Below, one piece after another: positions 1-9,843 of a DNA stretch of 64,000 bases. Within the stretch, counting starts at the first letter, position 1. The number at the start of each line of letters is the position of its first letter. The position numbers were made by a program, and so were the translations under genes. Below the pieces are notes generated by a model, which was not told where the DNA came from, made no database searches, and worked only from the letters and a program-made list of their open reading frames with translations. The stretch comes from Paraescarpia echinospica (Eukaryota > Annelida > Polychaeta > Sabellida > Siboglinidae), in the NCBI GenBank assembly GCA_020002185.1, contig CM034544.1:4710632-4774631 (forward strand), given 5' to 3'.

Positions 1-76
1 ATTAGTTATTTTACTACAGAATAAGCATGTCCATTTGCTCATCAGAGTTTGACCAATGTCTGGGTGAGTGTCTGTG

Positions 77-720
77 TACCTTATTCATTCTTTTTAGTGT
101 ACATGCCCTAATTAGTGTACACCCCCTTTTCCAGCAAGGTCTGATGTCGGTTTGTGACTAAAACTGATCAATGGATCCATCATTTATTATAATTCCTGTC
201 AACCATTGACAATATCAGAAAGAAAGTTCTACCTGTATCCACAGCCTTTGTTAAGTTCCAGTATCCTTTTGACCACAAAATCACATGTCGCATGGATATA
301 TAAATCACTTCCAGTTAGCTTCAGTTACGTTGACGTGTGTCATCCCGGCTGAACTAAACTTGAACGTATGCAGATGATGGCATGGTTTTATCCATGTCTT
401 AGCACCACTGTCATGCAGATCGTTTGTCTTCTAACTTATCTCTCCAATGTGAAATAGTTTTAAATACTTGGTAACCATAAATAATTGACAAAATTGTGTT
501 TTCTAATCCAGAGTGACACGCGTGTAAATGGCGCCATGTTTATTTTAAAAACGGACATGAATGATCACATAGTGGAATACAGTAGAAACAGTAAAATACA
601 TATAATTTCCACCATGTGATGTCACCATTTTGTCATTTTCACACTGGTTTGAGAAACAGAATTTTTGTAACTAAGGATATTTTGTAAGCGTACTGTACAC
701 TAAAAAGAATGAATACGGTA
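77..720. mobile_element. MITE-like element with 27-bp terminal inverted repeats
   Basis: Positions 77-103 and 694-720 are inverted copies of each other over 27 bp with one mismatch. The shared core reads TTCATTCTTTTTAGTGTACA. They enclose about 590 bp with no coding potential. This is the structure of a non-autonomous DNA transposon. No clear target-site duplication is seen, so the superfamily is left open. Confidence 0.6.
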
Positions 721-907
721 TATGTAAAATTGATTGTTATGCATGGTGATAAGTGCACTATCTTGTGTCATTTGTGTATTGGTGGTGTATATAGGGTAAT
801 GAAATGTTTATTACTGATAGATCTACTGTTTCTATGCAGTAGTACTATGTACATGTGAGCTTCGTAGAACTGACTGTAAATTTCTGATGGAGATTTCTCT
901 TTGACAG

Positions 908-1005
908 GCGGACTTATTGTGCCAAGGTTCTTACATCATCAGTCGGCTTGAACTCATCGACTGTCTGATTATACAGATGGGATATGCCTTCAACAGGCTT
1001 GTCAA
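908..1005 (+). CDS. LRR gene exon A
   Basis: The acceptor is TTTCTCTTTGACAG and the donor is AA|GTCAGT. The frame reads ADLLCQGSYIISRLELIDCL and continues to FNRLVK, which is half of an LRR plus its helix. The last two bases (AA) take the first base of the next exon to give Lys. The 3' end of this exon and its donor are the seed of the 51-bp array that follows. Confidence 0.75.
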
Positions 1006-4000
1006 GTCAGTTCTATTGCTTATACAGATGCAGTATCCTTCATCAAACTTGTTCAGTCAGTTCTGTTGCTTTACAGATGGGATATGCCTTAATCAAACTT
1101 GTTCAGTCAGTTCTGTTGCTTATACAGATGGGATACGCCCTAATCAAACTTGTTCAGTCAGTTATGTTGCTTAGACAGATGGGATACGCCTTCATCAAAC
1201 TTGTTCAGTCAGTTCTGTTGCTTATACAGATGGGATACGCCTTCATCAAACTTGTTCAGTCAGTTCTGTTGCTTATACAGATGGGATACGCCTTCATCAA
1301 ACTTGTTCAGTCGATTCTATTGCTTACACAGATGGGGTATGCCTTCAGCAAACTTGTTCAGTCGATTCTATTGCTTATACAGATGGGATACACCTTCAAC
1401 AAACTTGTCCAGTCGATTCTATTGCTTATACAGATGGGGTACGCCTTCATCAAACTTGTCCAGTCGATTCTATTGCTTATACAGATGGGATATGCCTTCA
1501 TCAAACTTGTTCAGTCGATTCTATTGCTTATGCAGATGGGATACGCCTTCATCAAACTTGTTCAGTCGATTCTATTGCTTATACAGATGGGATATGCCTT
1601 TATCGAACTTGTTCAGTCGATTCTATTGCTTATACAGATGGGATACGCCTTCATCAAACTTGTTCAGTCAATTCTATTGCTTATACAGATGGGATACGCC
1701 TTCAGCAAACTTGTCCAGTCGATTCTATTGCTTATACAGATAGGGTACGCCTTCATCAAATTTGTCCAGTCGATTCTATTGCTTACACAGATGGGATACG
1801 CCTTCAACAAACTTGTCCAGTCAGTTCTATTGCTTATACAGATGGGATACGCCTTCAACAAACTTGTTCAGTCGATTCTATTGCTTATTACGCCTTCATC
1901 AAACTTGTTCAGTCGATTCTATTGCTTATACAGATGGGATACGCCTTCATCAAACTTGTTCAGTCGATTCTATTGCTTATATAGATGGGATACACCTTCA
2001 TCAAACTTGTTCAGTCAGTTCTATTGCTTATACAGATGGGATTCGCCTTCAACAAACTTGTTCAGTCACTTCTACTGCATATTGTTTATCCACGCACAGT
2101 TAATCTGACCACAAATACAATATTAATGATACATGGTGCGTTCACGCTACAAGAGTGTTAGTACTGGATAACAGCCACACCAGCTGCTGTGTGGTGCTTA
2201 CACTGAAGTAACATGTGGTGCTTACACTGAAGTAACATGTGGTGCTTACACTCAAGTAACATGTGGTGCTTACACTCAAGTTACATGTGGTGCTTACACT
2301 CAAGTAACATGTGGTGCTTACACTCAAGTAACATCCACACTCTGTGTCATTCCTGTTATATATAATGGGAATTTTTTTTAACTTTTGAATATGTATTTAT
2401 TATTTAAACATGCAGTTTTTGGAACATTCGCAGTTTGCCATAATGAGACTTGACCTTCTCTTCTTGTTTAATGTCTCACACTTCAGTTCTGATCACTGGA
2501 ACACCAAGGCCACTTTGATTGGAAGTTTTAAGCCATGCAACATTTGCTGCACAAAAGCATAACTTATCGTCACTATTCTAGCCAGATATTCATTTGATTA
2601 ACTTAATAATTTAGGACTGTAAGGGCAGAGAGAAATGTTCCTTCTTTGTAATTGTAAATCTTGTAAACTGACAGTCGGTTCTATGCTGTGGCAAAATCTA
2701 ATGCTACCATTATATAATATGAAACTTAAATGAAATTATCTCGTACATCAAAACTTGTCATCAAAAGAAATAGAATAGACTGTAAAAAGTGTTTTATGGT
2801 TTTATCATTTTGTTTCTTTACAGATCTTTCACTACTTGCGAGAGTCTGACGACAATACTGCTTGATTACAACACGTAAGTCACATCTGGCCAGCTACAGT
2901 TAAGCATTCATTGACCCAAAGAAACATTTCCATCTTAACATGAATTGTTAATGGTTTTCATGTATAAATGAAAATAAATAAACTGATCCCATACTTGGAA
3001 ACTACAATTGCACATCTAACTATCAATCAGCTAATTTATAATTTGTTAATGCTGCCAAAAGTGTGTTTTTGGATGAAAACATGAAGTATACATTGTCATT
3101 TTATATATTTTGAGTTGAAAAAATAAGAATATTTAGGCATTTTACTGACCAAAGCCAGCAGCTGAGATACATATCTATTCCACTGCTGTCTCTACCGGCT
3201 ACTCTGATGGTTACTTACAGTGATCACCGTTTCACTGTAGCCGCAGCCAGTCTGTGGAAGAGTGGGCGGAAATAAAGTCACAAGAAAAAGGTTACTGAAA
3301 TAAAGTTACAGCTATGCCTAGAAAAATAAGTCACAGGAAATAAAGTCACTAGATAATAGGCTATACACTAAATACAAAGTGAAGATGATTATTCTGAAGA
3401 AACACAATCTTGCATATTCTCACTGATAAAAAATTGAGCAAAACAAAGTTTGATGCATGATTATAACAAATATTTCCGAAGAAACTCTGACTTAGTCTTG
3501 TACATGTTCATTACCAGAGCCTTTTTATCAAACTTTGCACAGGATTTATTGTTAAATTTAAGTTAATTTTGATTATTAGAACAAATATTCACTTGAATTT
3601 ATTTAATATTTCCACTAATTGTAAATACAAAGAACTCTAATTATGGAAGGCCTATTTAATCATTTTTTATGGTCTACATTTTATAATATCTTTTTTAGTT
3701 AAATATAATTATAATTAAGTAGTTATTATTTCATCTATGTAAAGTTGTAAACTGGCCAAGAACAATTTAAATTGACCGGACATTGTATAAATAAATTTTA
3801 ATATTATTTTATTTATACGAAACCCAGCTAGCTCTGTATCAATTAACCAATGAAAATCATTGTACTAATTAATCTGCGATGGCCGCTGTAGGTTTGGAGA
3901 CGCTGTGTGTGAGGAACTATGCCAAGCATTGTACACAAACACCCACATCCTGGTCCTTAGTCTCAAGTACTGTAGCTTCACATACAAGAGCGGCACCCTT

Positions 4001-7000
4001 CTGGCAGATGTCATATCTAGAACTCGGCTCCAGTAAGTGGAACAGTCATCAAAGTGTTTTGGACACATGTTTAAATGTCAGTACCAGGAGTGATTCCATC
4101 AGGCTTTCACCCCTTGACCCTCTCTCCCCCTTGTCCCTCTCTCACCCTCTCCCTTTTGCCCTGCTGTAGGGAGCTGTACCTGGACGGCAATGATCTGTTG
4201 GCTGCGGGCGCGCTGGACGTCGTCACTCCGCTGGTGGAGCAGATCAACATGGAGAACTACATGAAGGAGGAGCTTCTACGGCGCCAGGAGCAGCGGGATG
4301 ATCAGTCCATAGTCTCCGCCTCCTTCAGTGGTAGCCACGCCCACCTGGGGAGGGGCTAATCTAATCAAATTAAATTATTGTAGCTCAATACAAATCAAAT
4401 TAAGACAAATCGTATCTAATAATGTAACGAGAACAACAAAGGAAGAAGATTGTGTAATGTTACACTACTGGGGGATGGGTGTCTCTCTCAATGGTAGCTT
4501 GAGGGGGACTAGGGGGTGGCCACCTCCCTCAGTAGTAGCCACACCCACTTAAGGAGGAAATAGGGGATGACTGGCTCATTAGGAAAGAAGCTATGCGCAC
4601 TAAGAGAGGGAGTAGACCCCGGCCACCACCCTCTGAGGAAGCAACACCGACATGGGGGATGGAGCAGTTCCTAGCTATCTACACGCCCCCCTGGGAATAG
4701 GAGTAGGCTACAGGCACCTCCCTGAGGCTCCCTCATAGGTAGTCCCGCCCCTTTGTAGATAGGAGTAGGACATGGGCACCTCCCTCATAGGTAGCCATGC
4801 TCTCTTGTTGGTAGCCACTCCCCCTTATGAATATGAGTAGGTCATGGTACCTCCCTCATAAGTAGCCACACCCTGTTGTGGATAGGAATAGGCCAGGACA
4901 CCTCCCTTGTTGGTAGCCACGCCCCCTTGTGGATGTGTGTAGGTCATAGGCACCTCCCTCATAAGTAGCCACACCCCCCTTTTGGATAGGAGTAGGCCAG
5001 GGCACCTCCCTTGTTGGTAGCCAAGCCTCCTTGTGGACTGGCACCTCCCTTGTTGGGGGGAGCAGTGCTATATATGACTTGTTGGGGGAGCAGTGCTATA
5101 TACGACTTGTTGGGGGAGCAGTGCTATATATGACTTGTTGGGGGGAGCAGTGCTATATGGGGCAGTGCTATATATGACTTGTTGGGGGAAGCAGTGCTAT
5201 ATGTGGCTTGTTGGGGGAGCAGTGCTATATATGACTTGTTGGGGAGCAGTGCTATATATGACTTGTTAGGGGGAGCAGTGCTATATATGACTTGTTAGGG
5301 GGAGCAGTGCTATATATGACTTGTTGGGGGGAGCAGTGCTATATATGACTTGTTGGGGGGCAGTGCTATATATGACTTGTTGGGGGAGCAGTGCTATATA
5401 TGACTTGTTGGGGGGCAGTGCTATATATGACTTGTTGGGGGGAGCAGTGCTATATATGACTTGTTGGGGGGAGCAGTGCTATATATGACTTGTTGGGGGG
5501 CAGTGCTATATATGACTTGTTGGGGGGAGCAGTGCTATATATGACTTGTTGGGGGAGCAGTGCTATATATGACTTGTTGGGGGGCAGTGCTATATATGAC
5601 TTGTTGGGGGAGCAGTGCTATATATGACTTGTTGGGGGAGCAGTGATATATATGACTTTTTAGGGGGAGCAGTGCTATATATGACTTGTTGGGGGGAGCA
5701 GTTCTGTATATGACTTGTGCCTTGTAAAATATTATCAGATCGCTTAATCCTTTGGTTTTCATGTGCCACTGAGCTTGGATTTTTTGAGGATATTGGTGCT
5801 AAAGAAGTACTTTTTATTATTATATGTGCATGGGTGTGTGTGTGCATGCATGCATGTGTGTGCGTGTGTGCATGCGTTCGTATGTGTGTGTGCGTGCGTG
5901 CGTGTATGCATAAGTGTATTTCAGGATTGTGTTTCAAATGTATGAAGCTAGTCTGCAAAGAAATGCCTTTTCTGTGTCGTCTTAGTAAACATTTAATGTT
6001 TGATTATTCATATAGTACGCTCGAGTTCTGCAGCACCTCCTCCACCACTGAAACCAAAGAAAAAAGGTAGGACATCTATCTCCAAATAATAGAAAGTGTG
6101 TTACTTCAGGTTGACATTCTTTGTACCTTTCCAAAGACCTGAATAGCATGTAAATATATAATACATACAAGGTACCCTATATATATATATTATAATATAA
6201 TATTGTTTAGTTTACATAACTCATTAAGCATAATGTGACACTTGTATCTTTACAATCTTGCAAATAGATGGGACAAATATTGACTATAAATTATTTTAAT
6301 ATCTTAGGCTTTCTTCTTGCAAATGACCAACCAACTTCAACATTTTGAAGGTATTGTTGGTATTGCCATTGGGAATGTATAGGGTGCATCAAGGGTACGT
6401 TCTCTTTCCCGTACTTTTCTCACTGTATACAAATAGTATCAGATAAAATGACCCAGTTCTTACCCTTCTGAAATACTCAGATGACATGGTTCTTGTGGGT
6501 TGTCTGAAAGATGAATTTTCCATTTCTCAATACTTTCTTCAGATTGATGTGTTGAATACAATGTTTGAGAACAGTTTTCTTCAATTAAATGTAGGGAAAA
6601 CCAAGGAACTTGTCCTTAATAGTGATAGACCACAGGGAGGTGGAGATGGAGGACAGCAGGGGAAGAGAGGCAGGAAGGTCAGTAGTGATAGACCAGAGGG
6701 AGGTGGAGAGGGTGGACAGCAGGTGAAGAGAGGCAGGAAGGTCAGTAGTGATAGACCAGAGGGAGGTGGAGAGGGTGGACAGCAGGGGAAGAGAGGCAGG
6801 AAGGTCAGTAGTGATAGACCAGAGGGAGGTGGAGAGGGTGGACAGCAGGTGAAGAGAGGCAGGAAGGTCAGTAGTGATAGACCAGAGGGAGGTGGAGAGG
6901 GTGGACAGCAGGGGAAGAGAGGCAGGAAGGTCAGTAGTGATAGACCAGAGGGAGGTGGAGAGGGTGGACAGCAGGTGAAGAGAGGCAGGAAGGTCAGTAG

Positions 7001-9833
7001 TGATAGACCAGAGGGAGGTGGAGAGGGTGGACAGCAGGGGAAGAGAGGCAGGAAGGTCAGTAGTGATAGACCAGAGGGAGGTGGAGAGGGTGGACAGCAG
7101 GGGAAGAGAGGCAGGAAGGTCAGTAGTGATAGACCAGAGGGAGGTGGAGAGGGTGGACAGCAGGGGAAGAGAGGCAGGAAGGCCAGTAGTGATAGACCAG
7201 AGAGGTGGAGAGGGAGGAGACCAGAGAGAGCAGTAGGTGATAGACAGAGGTGGAGAACAGGGGCAGGAGGTCAGTAGTGATAGACAGAGGGTGGAGAGGC
7301 AGGAAGGTCAGTAGTGATAGACCAGAGGGAGGTGGAGAGGGTGGACAGCAGGGGAAGAGAGGCAGGAAGGTCAGTAGTGATAGACCAGAGGGAGGTGGAG
7401 AGGGTGGACAGCAGGGAAGAGAGGCAGGAAGGTGAGTAGTGATAGACCAGAGGGAGGTGGAGAGGGTGGACAGCAGGGGAAGAGAGGCAGGAAGGTCAGT
7501 AGTGATAGACCAGAGGGAGGTGGAGAGGGTGGACAGCAGGGGAAGAGAGGCAGGAAGGTCAGTAGTGATAGACCAGAGAGAGGTGGAGAGGGAGGACAGC
7601 AGGGGAAGAGAGGCAGGAAGGTCAGTAGTGATAGACCAGAGAGAGGTGGAGAGGGAGGACAGCAGGTGAAGAGAGGCAGGAAGGTCAGTAGTGATAGACC
7701 AGAGAGAGGTGGAGAGGGAGGACAGCAGGGGAAGAGAGGCAGGAAGGTCAGTAGTGATAGACCAGAGAGAGGTGGAGAGGGAGGACAGCAGGGGAAGAGA
7801 GGCAGGAAGGTCAGTAGTGATAGACCAGAGGGAGGTGGAGAGGGAGGACAGCAGGGAAAGAGAGGCAGGAAGGTCAGTAGTGATAGACCAGAGGGAGGTG
7901 GAGAGGGAGGACAGCAGGGAAAGAGAGGCAGGAAGGTCAGTAGTGATATACCAGAGAGAGGTGGAGAGGGTGGACAGTAGGGGATGAGAGGCAGATTTAC
8001 CTGTTTTAGTTTTTAGTGATTGGGCAGATGTTGCCATGGTAACATGTTTGTTTTTGGGGCAGGGAAGAAGAAGGTACCACCAGGCCCACCCCACCATTGC
8101 ATGGTAACATGTTTGTCTGTGTGGCAGGGAAGAAGAAGAAGGTACCACCAGGCCCGCCCCCCGATTTGGCTGTGGATTGCCATGGTAACATGTTTGTTTA
8201 TGGGGCAGGGAAGAAGAAGAAGGTACCACCAGGCCCGCCCCCATTGGGCCATGGATTGCCATGGTAACATGTTTGTTTGTGAGGCAGGGAAGAAGAAGGT
8301 ACCACCAGGCCAACCCCCCATTGGGCCGTGGATTGCCATGGTAACATGTTTGTTTGTGGGGCAGGGAAGAAGAAGGTACCACCAGGCCAACCCCCCATTG
8401 GGCCGTGGATTGCCATGGTAACATGTTTGTTTGTGGGGCAGGGAAGAAGAAGGTACCACCAGGCCCACACCTCCATTGGGCCGTGGATTGCCATGGTAAC
8501 ATGTTTGTTTGTGTGGCAGGGAAGAAGAAGGTACCACCAGGCCTGCCTCCCATTGGGCCGTGGATAGCGAAGCTCTCCCTCAAGGCAAACGACATCCATG
8601 TCGACCCTCATAACACCGACTCACTGGACTTCGAGTGCATCCAAACGTTTGCCAAGTGGGTTCACATCACCTCTGTCTGTCTATCTGTCTCTGTCTCTCT
8701 CCCCCCTCTCTCTCTATAAATATATATACACATGTATTCTATATATATATATATATATATATATACCGGGCAATGCAATATTACAAAATATTATGAATAG
8801 TGATGCATTATACACATCACCAGTGTGTCTGTATACGTATAGTTTCCAGTCATTATAATGTAATATTCCGGAATAAAGTTATTGAATTGAATATCCTTTC
8901 TCTCTTTCCCCCTCTCTCTCTCTATATATATATATATACATGTATTCTATAATACTGTACATTCCTGTACATATATATCCTTCCCCTCTCCCTACCCCTC
9001 TCTCTCCCTCCCTCCCTCCCTCCCTTCCTCCCTCCCTCCCTCCCTCATAGAGAACATGAACAAATTTCCACAAAAAATTAACAATGCAAAGTTTTAATTT
9101 GTGTTTGTTCTAATGTGTCACTTGTTGCAATATAAGTAAAATATTGAATAGTTTCAAAACCATCAACTGATAACAATTTTATAATTAACCTGAGAGCCAA
9201 TCATGGTCTTTACCTGGATTCAGAATAAACCGGGACCACCAGATAGCATTTGCAAGACAACTAATTTCCCAAGAGACTGTGAGGGGTGTATACCTGCCAA
9301 GTCTTCTGGAAAATCCGGGAACCTCCTGGACTTTTGGTGTGTCTTCCGGTCACCCGGAATACAGACAAATCTGCCGGATTTCCACTGAAAATCGCCAACA
9401 GAACACCCCTTATCCACCAATGTCACGAGTCAAGTCAAGACAGTAGAGAAGCCGACGTTATGGCGGCACAGCGGTGAAAAAAATGGTGGTGATAAATTTT
9501 CAACAGCACCCCCCCGCCCACCTTCCAATGTTAAGATCAGAGACAGGGTGACGACATAGCGCGAGACAGGAAGTATGCCGACTGAACTACTGATGAAAAT
9601 CTCCCGGATTTCAAAAAAAAACTTGGCAGGTATAGGGATGCAGACATTACAGTGCCTACGTAACCCAGGCTAGCTCATCCCCTACTTCCCGCTGTCCATC
9701 CCTCTTGTGTTTCGCACTTCTCCCTGTATATCTCTGTAGGTTGGTGGCAGGAAGTGAAGTCCTGAAGGACCTCGACTTCAGGGACAACCACATCGGGGAG
9801 GCAGGAGCAAAGGCATTCTCACTGGCCCTAGAA
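908..9833 (+). CDS. LRR protein gene (ribonuclease-inhibitor/NOD3-type), seven exons, partial
   Basis: Exons 908-1005, 2824-2874, 3892-4032, 4170-4330, 6034-6066, 8520-8655 and 9740-9833 join in one open frame across GT-AG introns, and every codon split by an intron is completed. The product has successive LRRs of the form LxxLxLxxNxIxxxGxxxLxxxL, for example RLELIDCLI, LTTILLDYNTFGD, LQELYLDGNDLLAAGA and LKDLDFRDNHIGEAGAKAF. A charged helix after the fourth exon (MKEELLRRQEQRDDQ) and a proline/lysine linker (PPPPLKPKKKGKKKVPPG) split the LRRs into two blocks. The family usually acts as a protein-binding scaffold; no enzyme domain, signal peptide or membrane segment is seen. The first visible exon starts at phase 0 and has no initiator Met, so the 5' end is outside the window. 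The last certain exon ends at phase 0. No gene symbol can be assigned with confidence. Its introns are filled with minisatellites, several derived from its own splice junctions. Confidence 0.85.
971..2080 (+). repeat. 51-bp minisatellite, about 21 copies
   Basis: The unit is ATGGGATACGCCTTCATCAA followed by ACTTGTTCAGTCAGTTCTAT and TGCTTATACAG. It corresponds to the last ~33 bases of LRR exon A, its donor (GTCAGT) and the first ~20 intron bases. Early units keep GTCAGT; most middle ones read GTCGAT. Since 51 is a multiple of 3, the array is open for 374 codons (984-2108), coding a hydrophobic 17-residue repeat (MGYAFIKLVQSILLLIQ). This is intronic repeat sequence, not a separate gene. Confidence 0.9.
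2189..2334. repeat. 24-bp tandem repeat, about 6 copies
   Basis: The unit reads TGTGGTGCTTACACTCAAGT plus AACA, with few substitutions between copies. It lies in the same LRR intron as the 51-bp array. The flanking 2335-2823 is unique and AT-rich, with nothing recognised until the acceptor of the next exon. Confidence 0.9.
2824..2874 (+). CDS. LRR gene exon B (51 bp)
   Basis: The acceptor TTTGTTTCTTTACAG and donor AC|GTAAGT are both strong. It reads SFTTCESLTTILLDYN and ends with two bases of a Thr codon completed by the G of the next exon, giving NTFGDAVCEEL, a canonical LRR loop-to-helix turn. The intron to 3891 has no recognisable feature apart from its AT-richness. Confidence 0.85.
3892..4032 (+). 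CDS. LRR gene exon C
   Basis: It reads FGDAVCEELCQALYTNTHIL, then VLSLKYCSFTYKSGTLLADV and ISRTRLQ. The acceptor is GCTGTAG and the donor CA|GTAAGT. This exon spans one and a half LRRs. The phase (1 base in, 2 bases out) matches both neighbours. Confidence 0.9.
4170..4330 (+). CDS. LRR gene exon D with charged helix
   Basis: It starts ELYLDGNDLLAAGALDVVTP, a clear LRR, and runs into a charged stretch (NMENYMKEELLRRQEQRDDQ) ending SIVSASFS. The donor chosen is AGTG|GTAGCC at 4331 because it leaves one base that joins exon E in the frame APPPPLKPKKKG. Without splicing, the frame runs to a TAA at 4357-4359, a possible short isoform. The donor sequence is copied in the array that follows. Confidence 0.8.
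4331..5045. repeat. Degenerate ~50-bp minisatellite seeded on the exon D donor
   Basis: Units carry CACCTCCCTTGTTGGTAGCC followed by ACGCCCCCTTGTGGATAGGA and a variable tail. The core resembles the exon D/intron junction CCTCCTTCAGTG|GTAGCCACGCCC. At least eight further GTAGCC- or GTAGTC-type copies are visible, near 4513, 4735, 4787, 4812, 4861, 4912, 4965 and 5017. Copies are much more diverged than in the other arrays. Confidence 0.75.
5051..5716. repeat. 28-bp G-run minisatellite, about 23 copies
   Basis: The unit is AGCAGTGCTATATATGACTT plus GTTGGGGG. The length varies by 1-4 bases, mostly in the G run. Each unit pairs a G tract of 4-6 with a TATATA core. It lies inside an LRR gene intron. 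Confidence 0.92.
5826..5912. repeat. TG/GCATG microsatellite
   Basis: Alternating purine-pyrimidine TGTGTGCGTGCATGCATG-type sequence, about 85 bp, of the type that can form Z-DNA. It is intronic. Confidence 0.85.
6034..6066 (+). CDS. LRR gene exon E, 33-bp Pro/Lys microexon
   Basis: Acceptor GAGTTCTGCAG, donor AAAAG|GTAGGA. In the frame fixed by exons D and F it codes (A)PPPPLKPKKK(G), a flexible basic linker between the two LRR blocks. It was found only because exon F begins with the matching continuation GKKKVPPG. An 11-codon exon of biased composition carries little independent proof. Confidence 0.65.
6380..6620 (+). pseudogene. LINE reverse-transcriptase fragment
   Basis: One frame reads HQGYVLFPVLFSLYTNSIR and stops; a shifted frame then reads LLKYSDDMVLVGCLKDEFS and continues to FLQLNVGKTKEL. 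These match RT domain 4 (QG..LSPxLFxLY), the YxDD catalytic box (here YSDD) and the following GKTKE motif of non-LTR retrotransposons. Only the palm region survives, with at least one frameshift or stop. It runs without a break into the 63-bp array, whose frame (SDRPEGGGEGGQQGKRGRKV) continues the RT frame. Confidence 0.75.
6622..7984. repeat. 63-bp purine-rich minisatellite, about 21 copies
   Basis: The unit starts GGTCAGTAGTGATAGACCAG and continues AGGGAGGTGGAGAGGGTGGA and CAGCAGGGGAAGAGAGGCAGGAA, strongly G/A-rich on the + strand. It is open in several frames because 63 is divisible by 3, coding a 21-residue Gly/Arg/Lys repeat. A disturbed stretch at 7195-7300 breaks the array into two homogenised blocks with different unit subtypes (GGGTGGACAG versus GGGAGGACAG). 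Confidence 0.93.
8028..8519. repeat. ~78-bp minisatellite copying the exon F 3' splice site
   Basis: Each unit contains CCATGGTAACATGTTTGTTT, then GTGGGGCAG|GGAAGAAGAA and GGTACCACCAGGCC. That is the intron end, the AG acceptor and the first ~30 exon bases of LRR exon F. AG acceptors end at 8062, 8127, 8208, 8287, 8364 and 8441, with the genuine one at 8519. In every decoy the exon frame meets an in-frame TAA in CATGGTAACATG before the next unit. Confidence 0.92.
8520..8655 (+). CDS. LRR gene exon F
   Basis: It reads KKKVPPGLPPIGPWIAKLSL, then KANDIHVDPHNTDSLDFECI and QTFAK, restarting the LRRs after the basic linker. The last of seven tandem acceptors (8519) is the correct one: only this copy continues into LRR-coding sequence, and it takes the 1-base phase left by exon E. 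Donor AA|GTGGGT. Confidence 0.88.
8680..9055. repeat. CT, AT and CCCT low-complexity tracts
   Basis: Simple sequence in blocks: (CT)n at 8680-8715, (TA)n at 8716-8765 and 8922-8945, and a pyrimidine tract with CCCT repeats at 8975-9048. The short stretch 8766-8890 between them is unique. Intronic; no gene seen. Confidence 0.85.
9289..9634. mobile_element. Dispersed MITE-like element with TATACCTGCCAAGT ends
   Basis: TATACCTGCCAAGT at 9289 is inverted at 9621-9634, and the similarity (AATCCGG) continues inwards. The interior carries GGAATACAGACAAATCTGCC and AGCCGACGTTATGGCGGC motifs that recur at 47.9-49.5 kb, so this is a family with several members here. No ORF. Confidence 0.65.
9740..9833 (+). 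CDS. LRR gene exon G
   Basis: Acceptor TATATCTCTGTAG. It reads LVAGSEVLKDLDFRDNHIGE and AGAKAFSLALE, the best LRR match in the window (LxxLxFxxNxIGxAGAxAFxxAL). The leading G completes the Lys codon left by exon F. The donor is set at GAA|GTCAGG (phase 0); an alternative GAAG|GTGGGG lies 11 bases downstream. The next exon is uncertain. Confidence 0.88.
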
Positions 9834-9843
9834 GTCAGGATTG

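Noticed and set aside
984..2108. 374-codon ORF as a membrane protein gene
   Set aside because: It is the 51-bp minisatellite read in frame; other frames are also open and the unit is copied from an exon edge and intron.
7120..8595. 491-codon minus-strand ORF
   Set aside because: It runs across two unrelated arrays (63 bp and ~78 bp) and antisense to LRR exon F; an effect of units divisible by 3.
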